DNA of 64,000 nucleotides. It comes from an uncultured Roseobacter sp. (GTDB lineage Bacteria > Pseudomonadota > Alphaproteobacteria > Rhodobacterales > Rhodobacteraceae). Numbering within the stretch: position 1 is the stretch's first letter; each line of letters opens with the position of its first letter. The stretch is taken from the NCBI RefSeq assembly GCF_947496515.1, contig NZ_CANMDB010000011.1:1-64000 (forward strand), written 5' to 3'. Position numbers and translations under genes: made by a program. Shown here piece by piece: positions 46,699-55,381 of this stretch. Below the pieces are notes generated by a model, which did not search any database, had not been told where the DNA came from, and saw only the letters and a list, made by a program, of their open reading frames with translations.

Positions 46699-48339
46699 GT
46701 GAGCACCGCCGCGGTCCATGCTGATCTGATCCTTCAGGGTGGCAAGGTGTGGCGTGGGCTCGGGCTGGGCTGCGCAGAGGCCATTGCGTTCTGGGGCGGC
46801 AAGGTGCTGGCGACCGGAACCGATATTGAGATTGCCGGGCTGATCGGGCCTGATACCCGGGTCGAGGTTCTGGACGGTCGCTTGGTCGTGCCGGGGCTGA
46901 ACGACGCGCATATGCATCTGATCCCTTACGGCACGGCCATGGCCGAGGTCGATCTGAGACCAGCGGCGGCGCCGACGCTGGATGCCCTGCTGGCGGCTGT
47001 GCGGGAGCGGGCAGCGCACCTTGGCCCCGGAGACTGGGTGATCGGGCGCGGGTATGATCACTTCAAGCTGGACTTGGGGCGCCATCCCTACCGAGAAGAG
47101 TTGGATACTGCGGCCCCGGAAAACCCTGTCTACATCGTGCGGACGGATGGGCATCTGGCGGTCGCCAATTCGCGCGCGCTGACACTTGCAGGCATTGACG
47201 AAGAGACGCCGTCGCCGCCCGGCGGGCTGATCGAACGGCAAAACGGCAAGCTGACCGGTCTGGTGGCCGAGACGGGGCGCGAGCCCCTGATGCAGGTCTT
47301 GCCTGCGGCATCGGTCGAGGATCTGGTCGGCAGTATCGAGCGCGGTGGTGCGGATCTTTTGTCCCGCGGTATCACATCGTGCATGGAGGCGGCGGTGGGC
47401 ATCCGCGACGGCTGGACCGAGATGCTGGCCTACCAGATGGCGCACCGCACGGGGCGCCTGCCCCTGCGGGTCTATGCGACGCTCATGGGCGACAAGACCC
47501 GGTCCATCCTGCCGAACTGCATAGAGGCGGGGATGATCTCGGGCGGCGGGGACGACATGTTTCGGATCGGCCCGGTGAAGATCTTTACCGATGGCTCGGC
47601 CGGGGGGCGGACAGCGGCCATGACCCGGCCCTATCTGGGCGGCGATACGGAGGATCTGGGCCTGCTCTGCCTTGAGGACGCCGAGGTCCGCGAGATGGTG
47701 CTGGACGGGCACCGGCGCGGGTTCCGCTTTGCCATTCACGCCATCGGGGATGCGGCCATTGATCAGGTACTGGATGCGCTCGAGGCGGCACTGATCGACA
47801 CGCCAGACCCGGGACGACGCCACCGGATCGAGCATTGCGGCTGGCTGCGCCCGGATCAGATGGCGCGGATGGCGTCGGCGCATATCCTGCCCGCGCCGCA
47901 GCCCGCGTTTCTCTATTATTTCGGCGATCTCTACCTGACGCTGCTGGAGGCCGAGCGGGTCGCGGCGAGCCACCCCATGCGGGACTGGATCGAGGCGGGG
48001 CTGCACCCGAGCGCCAGCACCGATTGTCCGGTGGTGGAGATCGACCCGCTGGCGAACCTCTACACGATGGTGACGCGCAAGACCGAACGGGGCACGGAGA
48101 TTGGCGCGGATCAGGCGCTGAGCATCGAAGAAGCGCTCGATGCCTATACCCGTGCCTCGGCCTACGCTGCGCATGAAGAAGACATCAAGGGGTGTCTGGT
48201 TGCGGGGCAGCTGGGCGATGCGGCGGTTTTCGACACGGATTTTCTGACCTGTGCGCCCGAAGACATCCTGTCGGCGCGCTGTGATCTGACGGTGCTGGGT
48301 GGTCGCGTGGTGTTCGAGGCGACGGGGGCGGCCGGATGA
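46699..48339 (+). CDS. Amidohydrolase family protein (YtcJ-like)
   Basis: About 546 residues from a GTG at 46699; the ribosome site is weak, and a longer frame from 46612 is possible. The metal motif is 'NDAHMHL' (H71, H73). 'GWTEMLAYQMAHRTGRLPLRVYATLMGD', 'KIFTDGSAGGRTAAM', 'FAIHAIGDAAIDQVLDAL' and 'HRIEHCGWLRPDQ' are hallmarks of the YtcJ group of metal-dependent hydrolases, whose substrates are mostly unknown. It opens the long same-strand run. Its stop overlaps the next permease start. Confidence 0.87.
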   Translation: MSTAAVHADLILQGGKVWRGLGLGCAEAIAFWGGKVLATGTDIEIAGLIGPDTRVEVLDGRLVVPGLNDAHMHLIPYGTAMAEVDLRPAAAPTLDALLAAVRERAAHLGPGDWVIGRGYDHFKLDLGRHPYREELDTAAPENPVYIVRTDGHLAVANSRALTLAGIDEETPSPPGGLIERQNGKLTGLVAETGREPLMQVLPAASVEDLVGSIERGGADLLSRGITSCMEAAVGIRDGWTEMLAYQMAHRTGRLPLRVYATLMGDKTRSILPNCIEAGMISGGGDDMFRIGPVKIFTDGSAGGRTAAMTRPYLGGDTEDLGLLCLEDAEVREMVLDGHRRGFRFAIHAIGDAAIDQVLDALEAALIDTPDPGRRHRIEHCGWLRPDQMARMASAHILPAPQPAFLYYFGDLYLTLLEAERVAASHPMRDWIEAGLHPSASTDCPVVEIDPLANLYTMVTRKTERGTEIGADQALSIEEALDAYTRASAYAAHEEDIKGCLVAGQLGDAAVFDTDFLTCAPEDILSARCDLTVLGGRVVFEATGAAG

Positions 48340-49274
48340 TAGACCAGATCCTGAGACGGCTGCTGATTTCCATTCCGGTGCTGTTCGGCGTGCTCTTTCT
48401 GGGCTTCGGGTTGCTGGTGCTGGTGCCGGGCGATCCGGCCATCGTGATGGCGGGACCTACGGCCACGCCAGAGATTGTAGCCGCGATCCGGACGGAGATG
48501 GGGCTGGATGATCCGGTGCTGGTACAGTTCGGCACCTACCTCGGTCGGGTGCTGCAGGGGGATCTGGGCCGCTCGCTGATTTCCAACAAGACGGTGATTT
48601 CGGAGCTGGGGGCCGCCATTGGACCTACGGCGGAGCTGATGTTCGCGTGCCTCATCTGGTCGGTGCCGCTGGGGATCGGGCTGGGCACGCTGGCCGCCGT
48701 CAGCCGCGGCTCGATCATTGACCGGGCGATCATGGCCATCTCCGTGGCGGGTGTGTCGCTGCCGATCTTCTTTATCTGTCTGATGATGATCCAGTATCTG
48801 GGCGTGCAATGGCGGCTTTTGCCCTTCATCGGTCGGGGCGGGCCGCTCTGGACGCTGGAGGGGATCCGCCACATCGCGCTGCCCGCCTTGTCACTGGGGG
48901 CAATCTTTATCGGACCGGTGGCGCGGATGACACGGTCTTCGGTGCTGGAGGTGCTGAAGCTCGATCATGTGCGCACGGCGCGCGCCAAGGGTCTGTCGGA
49001 GACGCGGGTGATCCTGCGCCACGGGCTGCGCAACGCGCTCATTCCAGTAGTGACGCTGATCGGGCTGCAGGTGGGCTATCTGCTGGGCGGGGCCGTGGTC
49101 ACGGAAAGCATCTTCTCCTTTCCGGGCATCGGGCGGTTGGCGGTGGGAGCGATCCTGTCGTCGGATTTTCCCTTGGCGCAGGGGACCATTCTGGTGCTGG
49201 CGCTTGGGTTTATCCTGATCAACATGATCGTGGACATTCTTTACTCGCTCCTCGATCCGCGGGTGCAGACATGA
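48336..49274 (+). CDS. Peptide/opine-type ABC transporter permease (DppB family)
   Basis: 312 residues with about six membrane segments. 'LVPGDPAIVMAG', 'TARAKGLSETRVILRHGLRNALIPVVTLIG' and 'TESIFSFPGIGRLAVGAIL' are DppB/OppB signatures. It forms the import channel with the DppC-like protein. It overlaps the amidohydrolase stop by four bases and a tiny downstream frame by four. Confidence 0.93.
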   Translation: MIDQILRRLLISIPVLFGVLFLGFGLLVLVPGDPAIVMAGPTATPEIVAAIRTEMGLDDPVLVQFGTYLGRVLQGDLGRSLISNKTVISELGAAIGPTAELMFACLIWSVPLGIGLGTLAAVSRGSIIDRAIMAISVAGVSLPIFFICLMMIQYLGVQWRLLPFIGRGGPLWTLEGIRHIALPALSLGAIFIGPVARMTRSSVLEVLKLDHVRTARAKGLSETRVILRHGLRNALIPVVTLIGLQVGYLLGGAVVTESIFSFPGIGRLAVGAILSSDFPLAQGTILVLALGFILINMIVDILYSLLDPRVQT

Positions 49275-49351
49275 CTGCCGGGGCCCTGCTTGCGACTGCG
49301 CCTGCGGCGACACCCGCCCGCCCGGCCATCTTTGCCGCGGAGACGTCATGA
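49271..49351 (+). CDS. Possible 26-residue small protein, ATGA-coupled on both sides
   Basis: The ATG overlaps the stop of the DppB-like gene (ATGA) and the TGA overlaps the start of the DppC-like gene (ATGA), exactly filling the 73-base gap. The product is an Ala/Thr/Pro-rich peptide beginning MTAGALLATAP. It could be a real small subunit, a translational coupling device that carries ribosomes to the next start, or chance. The DppC start also has its own GGAG nearby. Confidence 0.3.
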   Translation: MTAGALLATAPAATPARPAIFAAETS

Positions 49352-50232
49352 GCATTGCGGATCCCGAAGTGCTGGATGCGCCGGCGCCGGTTTTGCCTTG
49401 GTGGCAACGGTTGCTGCGGGATCCTGCGGCGCTGGCGGCGGCATTGGTATTGCTGGTTGTGGGGATCTGCGCGGTGGCGGCGCCCGTGATTGCGCCCCAC
49501 GATCCTTTTGCCAGCTCGCGTGCCATCATGCAGCCACCGGTCTGGGCGGAGCGGGGCGACTGGCTCTATCCGCTGGGCACGGACGGGCAGGGGCGCGACA
49601 TGCTCTCGCGGCTTTTCTACGGCACGCGGCTGACGCTGATCATCGGGCTTGTCTCAGTTGGGGTGGGCGGCGCGTTCGGGTCACTGATGGGATTGCTCGC
49701 AGCTTTTCAGCCAAGGCTGGACCCATGGGTCATGCGCTTTGTGGATGTGATGCTGTCTTTCCCGGCGATCCTGCTGGGGCTGGCGCTGGTCGCTGTCATG
49801 GGACCGGGGGCCGTCCCGGTCGTGGTGGCGCTGGCCGTGGCGACGGTGCCGGACTGCGCGCGGATCGCACGATCCATCGCGGTGTCGGTGATGAAGCAGG
49901 ACTACATGGAGGCGGGCAGGGCGCTCGGGGTGTCCAGCATGACCCTTTTCACGCGGTACCTGCTGGCCAACTGCATCTCGTCGATCATGATCTTCATCTC
50001 ACTGCGGTTCGGGCAGATCATCCTCATCGGGGCGGCGCTGTCCTTTCTGGGGTTAGGCGCCCGCCCGCCAACGGCCGAGCTGGGGATGATGGCCGCACAG
50101 GGCCGCGACTTCCTGCTCTTTGCGCCGCATATCGCCATTATCCCGTCGGTGCTGATCTTCGTGATCGTGCTGGCGGCCAACGTGCTGGGGGACGCGCTGC
50201 GCGATGTGCTCGACCCACGGTTACGCTCTTGA
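49348..50232 (+). CDS. Peptide/opine-type ABC transporter permease (DppC family)
   Basis: 294 residues with about six membrane segments. 'LGTDGQGRDMLSRLFYGTRLTLIIG' and 'RALGVSSMTLFTRYLLANCISSI' are DppC/OppC signatures, ending 'LGDALRDVLDPRL'. It is the second permease of the transporter. The binding-protein gene follows after 25 bases. Confidence 0.93.
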   Translation: MSIADPEVLDAPAPVLPWWQRLLRDPAALAAALVLLVVGICAVAAPVIAPHDPFASSRAIMQPPVWAERGDWLYPLGTDGQGRDMLSRLFYGTRLTLIIGLVSVGVGGAFGSLMGLLAAFQPRLDPWVMRFVDVMLSFPAILLGLALVAVMGPGAVPVVVALAVATVPDCARIARSIAVSVMKQDYMEAGRALGVSSMTLFTRYLLANCISSIMIFISLRFGQIILIGAALSFLGLGARPPTAELGMMAAQGRDFLLFAPHIAIIPSVLIFVIVLAANVLGDALRDVLDPRLRS

Positions 50233-50257
50233 AACGGGAACAGGGAAAGGAACTGCC

Positions 50258-51826
50258 ATGAAACGACTATTGATGAGTTCGGCGTTGCTGCTGGTCGGAG
50301 GGATCGCACAGGCCGCGGAGATCACGATCCTGCGCGAAGTGGACAGCAACAATTACGATCCGCACAAGACCACCTCGCGGGCTGCCTCCGAGGTCCTGTT
50401 CATGATGGGCGACACGCTAGTGAGCCTCGCGCCTGACATGCAGACCATCGACACGGGCGTTGCAGAAAGCTGGAGCGTGTCAGAGGATGGCACGACCTAT
50501 ACGTTCAATCTGCGCCAGGATGTGCAGTTCTGCGACGGCAAGCCGATGACGGCGGCGGATGTGGTCTATTCGATCAACCGCTGGGTGGACCCCGAGACGA
50601 AATCGCCCGTGGCGTGGCGCGCAGGCGAGGTAGATAGCGTGACCGCACTCGATGACTACACGGTCGAGTACAAGCTCACGGCGCCTTTCTCGGAGTTGCT
50701 CTATCAGCTCACCCAGAGCTTCGGCACAATCATCGATCAGGCCAACGTGGAAGCCCTCGGCGATGATTTCGGAGTGACGGGGTTCAATGGCACGGGCCCC
50801 TTCTGCTGGGAAAGCTGGGCGCCGCGGGACCAGATGGTGATCACCAGACACGACGAATACGCCTGGGGTGCGGGCTTTCATGCCAATACCGGACCTGCGT
50901 CCATGGACCGGATTACCTGGCAGATCGTACCCGAGGAGAACACCCGCACCGTTGGTGTCATCACCGGTCAGACGCAGGTGACCCAATATGTGCCCTACAT
51001 CGCGCTGGAGCAGCTCAAGGCCTCGCCCGGGGTTGAGGTGGTGCAGTCGGATCTGGCCTTCTGGACCTATTATATGGGCTTCAAGATCGACAAGGAGACA
51101 GTGTCTGACCCCGCTGTGCGTCGGGCCATCAATCTGGCGGTCGATCAGGCGGCGATGTCCGAGGATCTCTTCTTTGGCGTGGTGCAGCCTGCCTATTCCT
51201 ACGTGAGCCAGGAGGCGCTCGACTGGAATGCGGGCCTCGATGACAAGCTGCTGAAGTTCGATCCGGCGCAGGCCAATGCCATCCTGGATGAGGCAGGCTG
51301 GGAAATGGGGGACGATGGTGTGCGGGGCAAGGACGGTGTGCGGCTGGCACCGACAGCCTATGTCTTTGCGGGCTCAACCTGGGGCAAGATCTCCGAAGCG
51401 GTGCAGGCCTACCTGCGCGAGATCGGCGTGGACATGCAGATCCAGGCGTTTGACGCGACGGTGGCCTGGGGCAAGCTCGCCACGCAGGAATTCGATATGT
51501 ATGGGATGTCGTTTCCCTACGTCTCGTCGGGCGATGCGCTGAACCTCTATTTCCGGTCACAGAACGCGCCCAGCCCGAACCGGATGAACTGGATCGACGA
51601 CAAGACCGATGCACTGCTGCTGGCCGGGGCCACGTCGGTCACCGACGAGGGGCGCGCGGAAGCCTACGGCGAAGTGCTGGAGATGGTGCATGATGCCGCC
51701 GTGTGGCTGCCGCTCTACCACGAGCCGATGGTGATCGCCCAGTCCACCGATCTGGAGACCGTGGTGCCGCATAATATCTACGGTGCCGGGCTCTATAAGG
51801 GCTTGGATCTCAAGTACAAAGAGTAA
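50258..51826 (+). CDS. ABC transporter substrate-binding protein, family 5 (DppA/OppA type)
   Basis: 522 residues with a signal peptide (cleavage near AQA/AE, residue 19-20). 'LAPDMQTIDTGVAESWSVSEDGTTYTFNLRQDVQFCDGKPMTAADVVYSINR' is the classic SBP_bac_5 opening. It binds a peptide or other small amide-like ligand. The start at 50258 follows AAAGGAA and gives the signal peptide. Flanking amidohydrolases suggest a cyclic or acylated nitrogen compound, an inference only. Confidence 0.93.
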   Translation: MKRLLMSSALLLVGGIAQAAEITILREVDSNNYDPHKTTSRAASEVLFMMGDTLVSLAPDMQTIDTGVAESWSVSEDGTTYTFNLRQDVQFCDGKPMTAADVVYSINRWVDPETKSPVAWRAGEVDSVTALDDYTVEYKLTAPFSELLYQLTQSFGTIIDQANVEALGDDFGVTGFNGTGPFCWESWAPRDQMVITRHDEYAWGAGFHANTGPASMDRITWQIVPEENTRTVGVITGQTQVTQYVPYIALEQLKASPGVEVVQSDLAFWTYYMGFKIDKETVSDPAVRRAINLAVDQAAMSEDLFFGVVQPAYSYVSQEALDWNAGLDDKLLKFDPAQANAILDEAGWEMGDDGVRGKDGVRLAPTAYVFAGSTWGKISEAVQAYLREIGVDMQIQAFDATVAWGKLATQEFDMYGMSFPYVSSGDALNLYFRSQNAPSPNRMNWIDDKTDALLLAGATSVTDEGRAEAYGEVLEMVHDAAVWLPLYHEPMVIAQSTDLETVVPHNIYGAGLYKGLDLKYKE

Positions 51827-51840
51827 GCCACCGACCAAGA

Positions 51841-51867
51841 CCGGGGGCTCGATAAGCTGGCCCCCGG
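51841..51867 (+). terminator. Intercistronic hairpin after DppA-like gene
   Basis: CCGGGGGC (51841-51848) pairs perfectly with GCCCCCGG (51860-51867) around an 11-base loop. No T-run. It is the third such hairpin after a binding-protein gene inside an operon in this window. Confidence 0.6.
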
Positions 51868-51888
51868 ACCTGACCTGAAAGGACCGTT

Positions 51889-53322
51889 ATGGCTGTCACC
51901 GTTATCCGAAATGTCGCCTGGATCGTGGCCTATGACCCGCAGACCGGCAGCCACCGGTATCTGCGCGACGGGGATGTGGCGTTTGAGGGCGACAGCATCT
52001 TGCAGGTGGGTGGCACCTATGAGGGACCGGTGGAGACCGAGATTGACGGGCGCAATCGTCTGGTGTCGCCGGGGCTGGTGAATATCCACTCCCACCCGTC
52101 CAGCGAGGCGATGAACAAGGGAATGCTCGACGAGTTGGGCAGCCCGCGACTGGGGATGTCCTCGCTCTATGAATTCATGCCGCTGTTCCGCCCCGATGAT
52201 GAGGGGCGGAGGGCTTGCGTCGAGGTGACCTATTCGGAGCTGCTGCTGTCCGGCGTCACCACGCTGGTGGATCTGTCGGTGGCCTGGGACGGCTGGGTGG
52301 AGACCTTTGCGGCCTCTGGGCTGCGCGGTGTGGTCTCGCCCATGTACCGCTCGGCGCGGTGGTACACCGACAACGGCCATGTGGTGAATTATGACTGGGA
52401 AGGTGACGGCGGGCGCGCCGCGATGGAGGAGGCGGTGGGCGTGATCGACGCCGCCATCGCCCATCCGTCGGGGCGGCTGTCCGGCATGGTGTCGCCCAGT
52501 CAGATCGACACCTGCACGCCGGAGCTGATCGCTGACAGCTTTGCGCTGGCGCAGGAGCGTGGGTTGCCCTTCCAGATCCATGCCGCGCAGTCGGTGGTGG
52601 AATTTCACGAGATCACGCGCCGCCATGGGGTGACCCCGTTGGAGTGGCTGGACAGCCTGGACGTCCTGAAGCCGGGCGCGATCATCGGGCACGGGATCTT
52701 TCTCAACGATTATGGCCATGTCTTCTGGCCCCAGGCGGCGGATTTCGAGCTGCTGCAAGGCTCGGGCGCTGCGGTGGCCCACTGTCCGACCGTTTTTCAG
52801 CGTCGCGGCATCACGATGAACACCGTGGGGCGCTATATCCGCGGCGGGATCCCGGTGGGCATCGGAACGGACACCTACCCTCACAACATGCTCGAAGAGC
52901 TGCGCAACGCGCTCTACCTCAGCCGTGTGACGGCGAAGGATCCCTACGATCTGCGAACCTCCGACATTTTTGATGCGGCGACCCTGGGTGGCGCGCGGAT
53001 CCTCGGGCGGGATGACATCGGGCGGCTGACCCCGGGGGCCAAGGCGGATCTGTTTCTTGCCGATATCACCGATCCGGCGATGATGCCACTCCGCGATCCG
53101 CTGCGCTCCTTGATCTATGTGGCGGCTGAACGGGCGGTGCGGGATGTCTTTGTGGACGGGCGTGCAGTGGTCACCGATGGCAAGGTCGCGGCCTTTGATC
53201 TGCCCGACGCGCTGGCCCGGTTGGAAGCGGCGCAGCGGCGCGCTGAGGTAGCTTTCCAGGCGCTCGACTTCGCCGAAAGGCGCCACGATGAAGCCTCTCC
53301 CTACGTATATAGCGCGCCATGA
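51889..53322 (+). CDS. Amidohydrolase family protein (SsnA/AtzA-like metal-dependent hydrolase)
   Basis: 477 residues. The N-terminal metal motif is 'NIHSHP' (H67, H69), followed by 'PFQIHAAQS', 'AIIGHGIFLND' and 'GIGTDTYPHNMLEELR', with an all-beta composite domain at both ends ('GRLTPGAKADLFLADIT'). This pattern fits the cytosine-deaminase/chlorohydrolase branch that deaminates or hydrolyses N-heterocycles. The exact substrate is unknown. Its stop overlaps the ATPase start by four bases. Confidence 0.88.
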   Translation: MAVTVIRNVAWIVAYDPQTGSHRYLRDGDVAFEGDSILQVGGTYEGPVETEIDGRNRLVSPGLVNIHSHPSSEAMNKGMLDELGSPRLGMSSLYEFMPLFRPDDEGRRACVEVTYSELLLSGVTTLVDLSVAWDGWVETFAASGLRGVVSPMYRSARWYTDNGHVVNYDWEGDGGRAAMEEAVGVIDAAIAHPSGRLSGMVSPSQIDTCTPELIADSFALAQERGLPFQIHAAQSVVEFHEITRRHGVTPLEWLDSLDVLKPGAIIGHGIFLNDYGHVFWPQAADFELLQGSGAAVAHCPTVFQRRGITMNTVGRYIRGGIPVGIGTDTYPHNMLEELRNALYLSRVTAKDPYDLRTSDIFDAATLGGARILGRDDIGRLTPGAKADLFLADITDPAMMPLRDPLRSLIYVAAERAVRDVFVDGRAVVTDGKVAAFDLPDALARLEAAQRRAEVAFQALDFAERRHDEASPYVYSAP

Positions 53323-54308
53323 ACGACGCGGCCCCCTTGCTGGAGGTACGGCATCTGCAGGTGGATTTCCACGTGGGCGGCACGGTGCAGCGCGCGGTGC
53401 AGGGGGTGTCGTTTTCCGTCGCGCGGGGCCGGACGCTGGGCGTCGTGGGCGAATCCGGGTGCGGGAAATCAGTGACGTCGCTGTCGATCATGCGGCTGGT
53501 GCCGCAACCACCAGGACAGTACGCGGGCGGTCAGATCCTCTTTGACGGTGACGACTTGCTGAGCCTGCCGGAGCGCAGGATGCGCGATTTGCGCGGCGGG
53601 CGCATCGGCATGATCTTTCAGGAACCGATGACCTCGCTCAACCCCGTTTACACCTGCGGCGCACAGATCGTGGAAAGCCTGTCCGTGCATTCGGGTCTCA
53701 AGGGCAAGGCCGCGCGGGAGCGCGCGATTGAACTGCTGGATCTCGTGGGGCTGCCCTCGCCCGCCTCCCGCGTCGATGACTACCCGCACCAGCTCTCCGG
53801 TGGTCAGCGACAGCGGGTGATGATCGCACTGGCCTTGTGCAATGATCCCGATCTGCTGATCGCGGATGAGCCAACCACCGCGCTCGATGTGACGATCCAG
53901 GCACAGATCCTCGATCTGATGGGGAACCTGCGCGAACGCACGGGGGCTGCTGTGATGCTCGTCACTCATGATCTTGGGGTGGTCGCGCAGACCTGCGACG
54001 ACGTGGTGGTGATGTATGCGGGCCGCGTGGTGGAACAGGCGCCGACAGCGGCGCTTTTTGCCGATCCGCAGCATCCCTATACGGTCGGGCTGATGGCTGC
54101 TGTCCCGCGCATCGACGCCGCCGCCGGGCGGCTGGCGACCATTCCGGGGTCGGTCCCGCCGCCGTGGATCGAGGCCAAGGGCTGCCGCTTTGCCTCGCGC
54201 TGCCCGCTGGCGGACACGCGGTGCCGGGCGGAGAGCCCACCGCTGCGCGATCTCTCCGCCGGGCACCACGTCGCCTGCTGGAAAGCGCCGATCGAGGCCG
54301 CCGCATGA
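53319..54308 (+). CDS. Peptide-type ABC transporter ATP-binding protein (DppD/OppD family)
   Basis: 329 residues. Walker A is '[11 protein letters not shown]' near 46, signature '[15 protein letters not shown]', Walker B '[13 protein letters not shown]', and the C-terminal '[14 protein letters not shown]' cysteine cluster belongs to this family, where it can hold an iron-sulfur cluster. It pairs with the next ATPase. ATGA overlaps occur at both ends. Confidence 0.94.
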   Translation: MNDAAPLLEVRHLQVDFHVGGTVQRAVQGVSFSVARGRTLGVVGESGCGKSVTSLSIMRLVPQPPGQYAGGQILFDGDDLLSLPERRMRDLRGGRIGMIFQEPMTSLNPVYTCGAQIVESLSVHSGLKGKAARERAIELLDLVGLPSPASRVDDYPHQLSGGQRQRVMIALALCNDPDLLIADEPTTALDVTIQAQILDLMGNLRERTGAAVMLVTHDLGVVAQTCDDVVVMYAGRVVEQAPTAALFADPQHPYTVGLMAAVPRIDAAAGRLATIPGSVPPPWIEAKGCRFASRCPLADTRCRAESPPLRDLSAGHHVACWKAPIEAAA

Positions 54309-55381
54309 GCCAGATGCTCGAAGTCCGCAACCTGACCAAGCATTTTCCCGTGCGCCGTGGCGTGCTGCGCCGGGTCATCGGCAAGGTGCAGGCCGTCAAC
54401 GACGTCAGCTTTGACGTCGCCAAGGGGGAGACGCTTGCCATCGTCGGCGAATCCGGGTGCGGCAAATCTACCATTGGGCGGGCGCTGTTGCGGCTGACCC
54501 CGCCCACCGCCGGCAGCGTGCGGCTGAACGGAGAGTATGTGCTGACCCTTCCCACAGCAGAGATGCGCAAGATCCGGCGGCAGATGCAGATCATCTTTCA
54601 GGACCCCTATGCCTCGCTCAATCCGCGGATGACCGTGGCCGATACGCTGGCCGAGCCGTTGCTGCTGCACGGGCTGGCTACGCCTGCTGATGTACAGGAC
54701 AAGCTGGCAGCGCTGCTGGAGACCTGCGGTCTGCAACCCTGGCACGCCGGGCGCTATCCGCATGAGTTCTCGGGCGGTCAGCGGCAGCGCGTGGGCATCG
54801 CGCGCGCGCTGGCGACCCGGCCCCAGCTGATCGTCTGTGACGAGCCGGTCTCGGCGCTCGATGTCTCCGTGCAGGCGCAGATCGTCAATCTGTTGTGCGA
54901 TCTGCAGCAGGAATTCGGGATCGGCTATGTCTTTATCAGCCATGATTTGGCAGTGGTGCGGCACATGGCGCGGCGGGTGGCGGTCGTCTATCTGGGTCGC
55001 ATTGTGGAGGAAGCGCCGGTCGCGACACTCTTTGCCACGCCACGGCATCCCTACACGCGGTCCCTGATCGCCGCGGCACCGCGGCCCGATCCGCGGCAGA
55101 AAACCGCGCGCGCGCCTGTGCAGGGGGATCTGCCGTCGGCGCTGGCGCCGCCGCCCGGCTGCGCGTTTCACCCGCGATGTCCCATGGCAGAGGCGCGGTG
55201 CCGGACCGAACGCCCGGAGTTGCGCCTTTTGGGTGACACCAAAGTGGCCTGTCATTTTGCGGATGAAACCCCGGTGGCGTCGACGCAAAGTGACAGTGCG
55301 GCCTCAGACCTGTTGCAGCAAAGGCTGGCGGTGTTGGAGGCCGCGCGCGCAACGAAATGCCACGAGAAGGAACCTGCATGA
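54305..55381 (+). CDS. Peptide-type ABC transporter ATP-binding protein (DppF/OppF family)
   Basis: 358 residues. Walker A is '[15 protein letters not shown]' near 50, signature '[15 protein letters not shown]', Walker B 'LIVCDEPVSALD', and the tail has 'CAFHPRCPMAEARC'. The start at 54305 overlaps the upstream stop (ATGA); longer in-frame codons belong to the upstream gene's region. It completes the five-component importer interrupted by an amidohydrolase gene. Confidence 0.94.
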   Translation: MSQMLEVRNLTKHFPVRRGVLRRVIGKVQAVNDVSFDVAKGETLAIVGESGCGKSTIGRALLRLTPPTAGSVRLNGEYVLTLPTAEMRKIRRQMQIIFQDPYASLNPRMTVADTLAEPLLLHGLATPADVQDKLAALLETCGLQPWHAGRYPHEFSGGQRQRVGIARALATRPQLIVCDEPVSALDVSVQAQIVNLLCDLQQEFGIGYVFISHDLAVVRHMARRVAVVYLGRIVEEAPVATLFATPRHPYTRSLIAAAPRPDPRQKTARAPVQGDLPSALAPPPGCAFHPRCPMAEARCRTERPELRLLGDTKVACHFADETPVASTQSDSAASDLLQQRLAVLEAARATKCHEKEPA

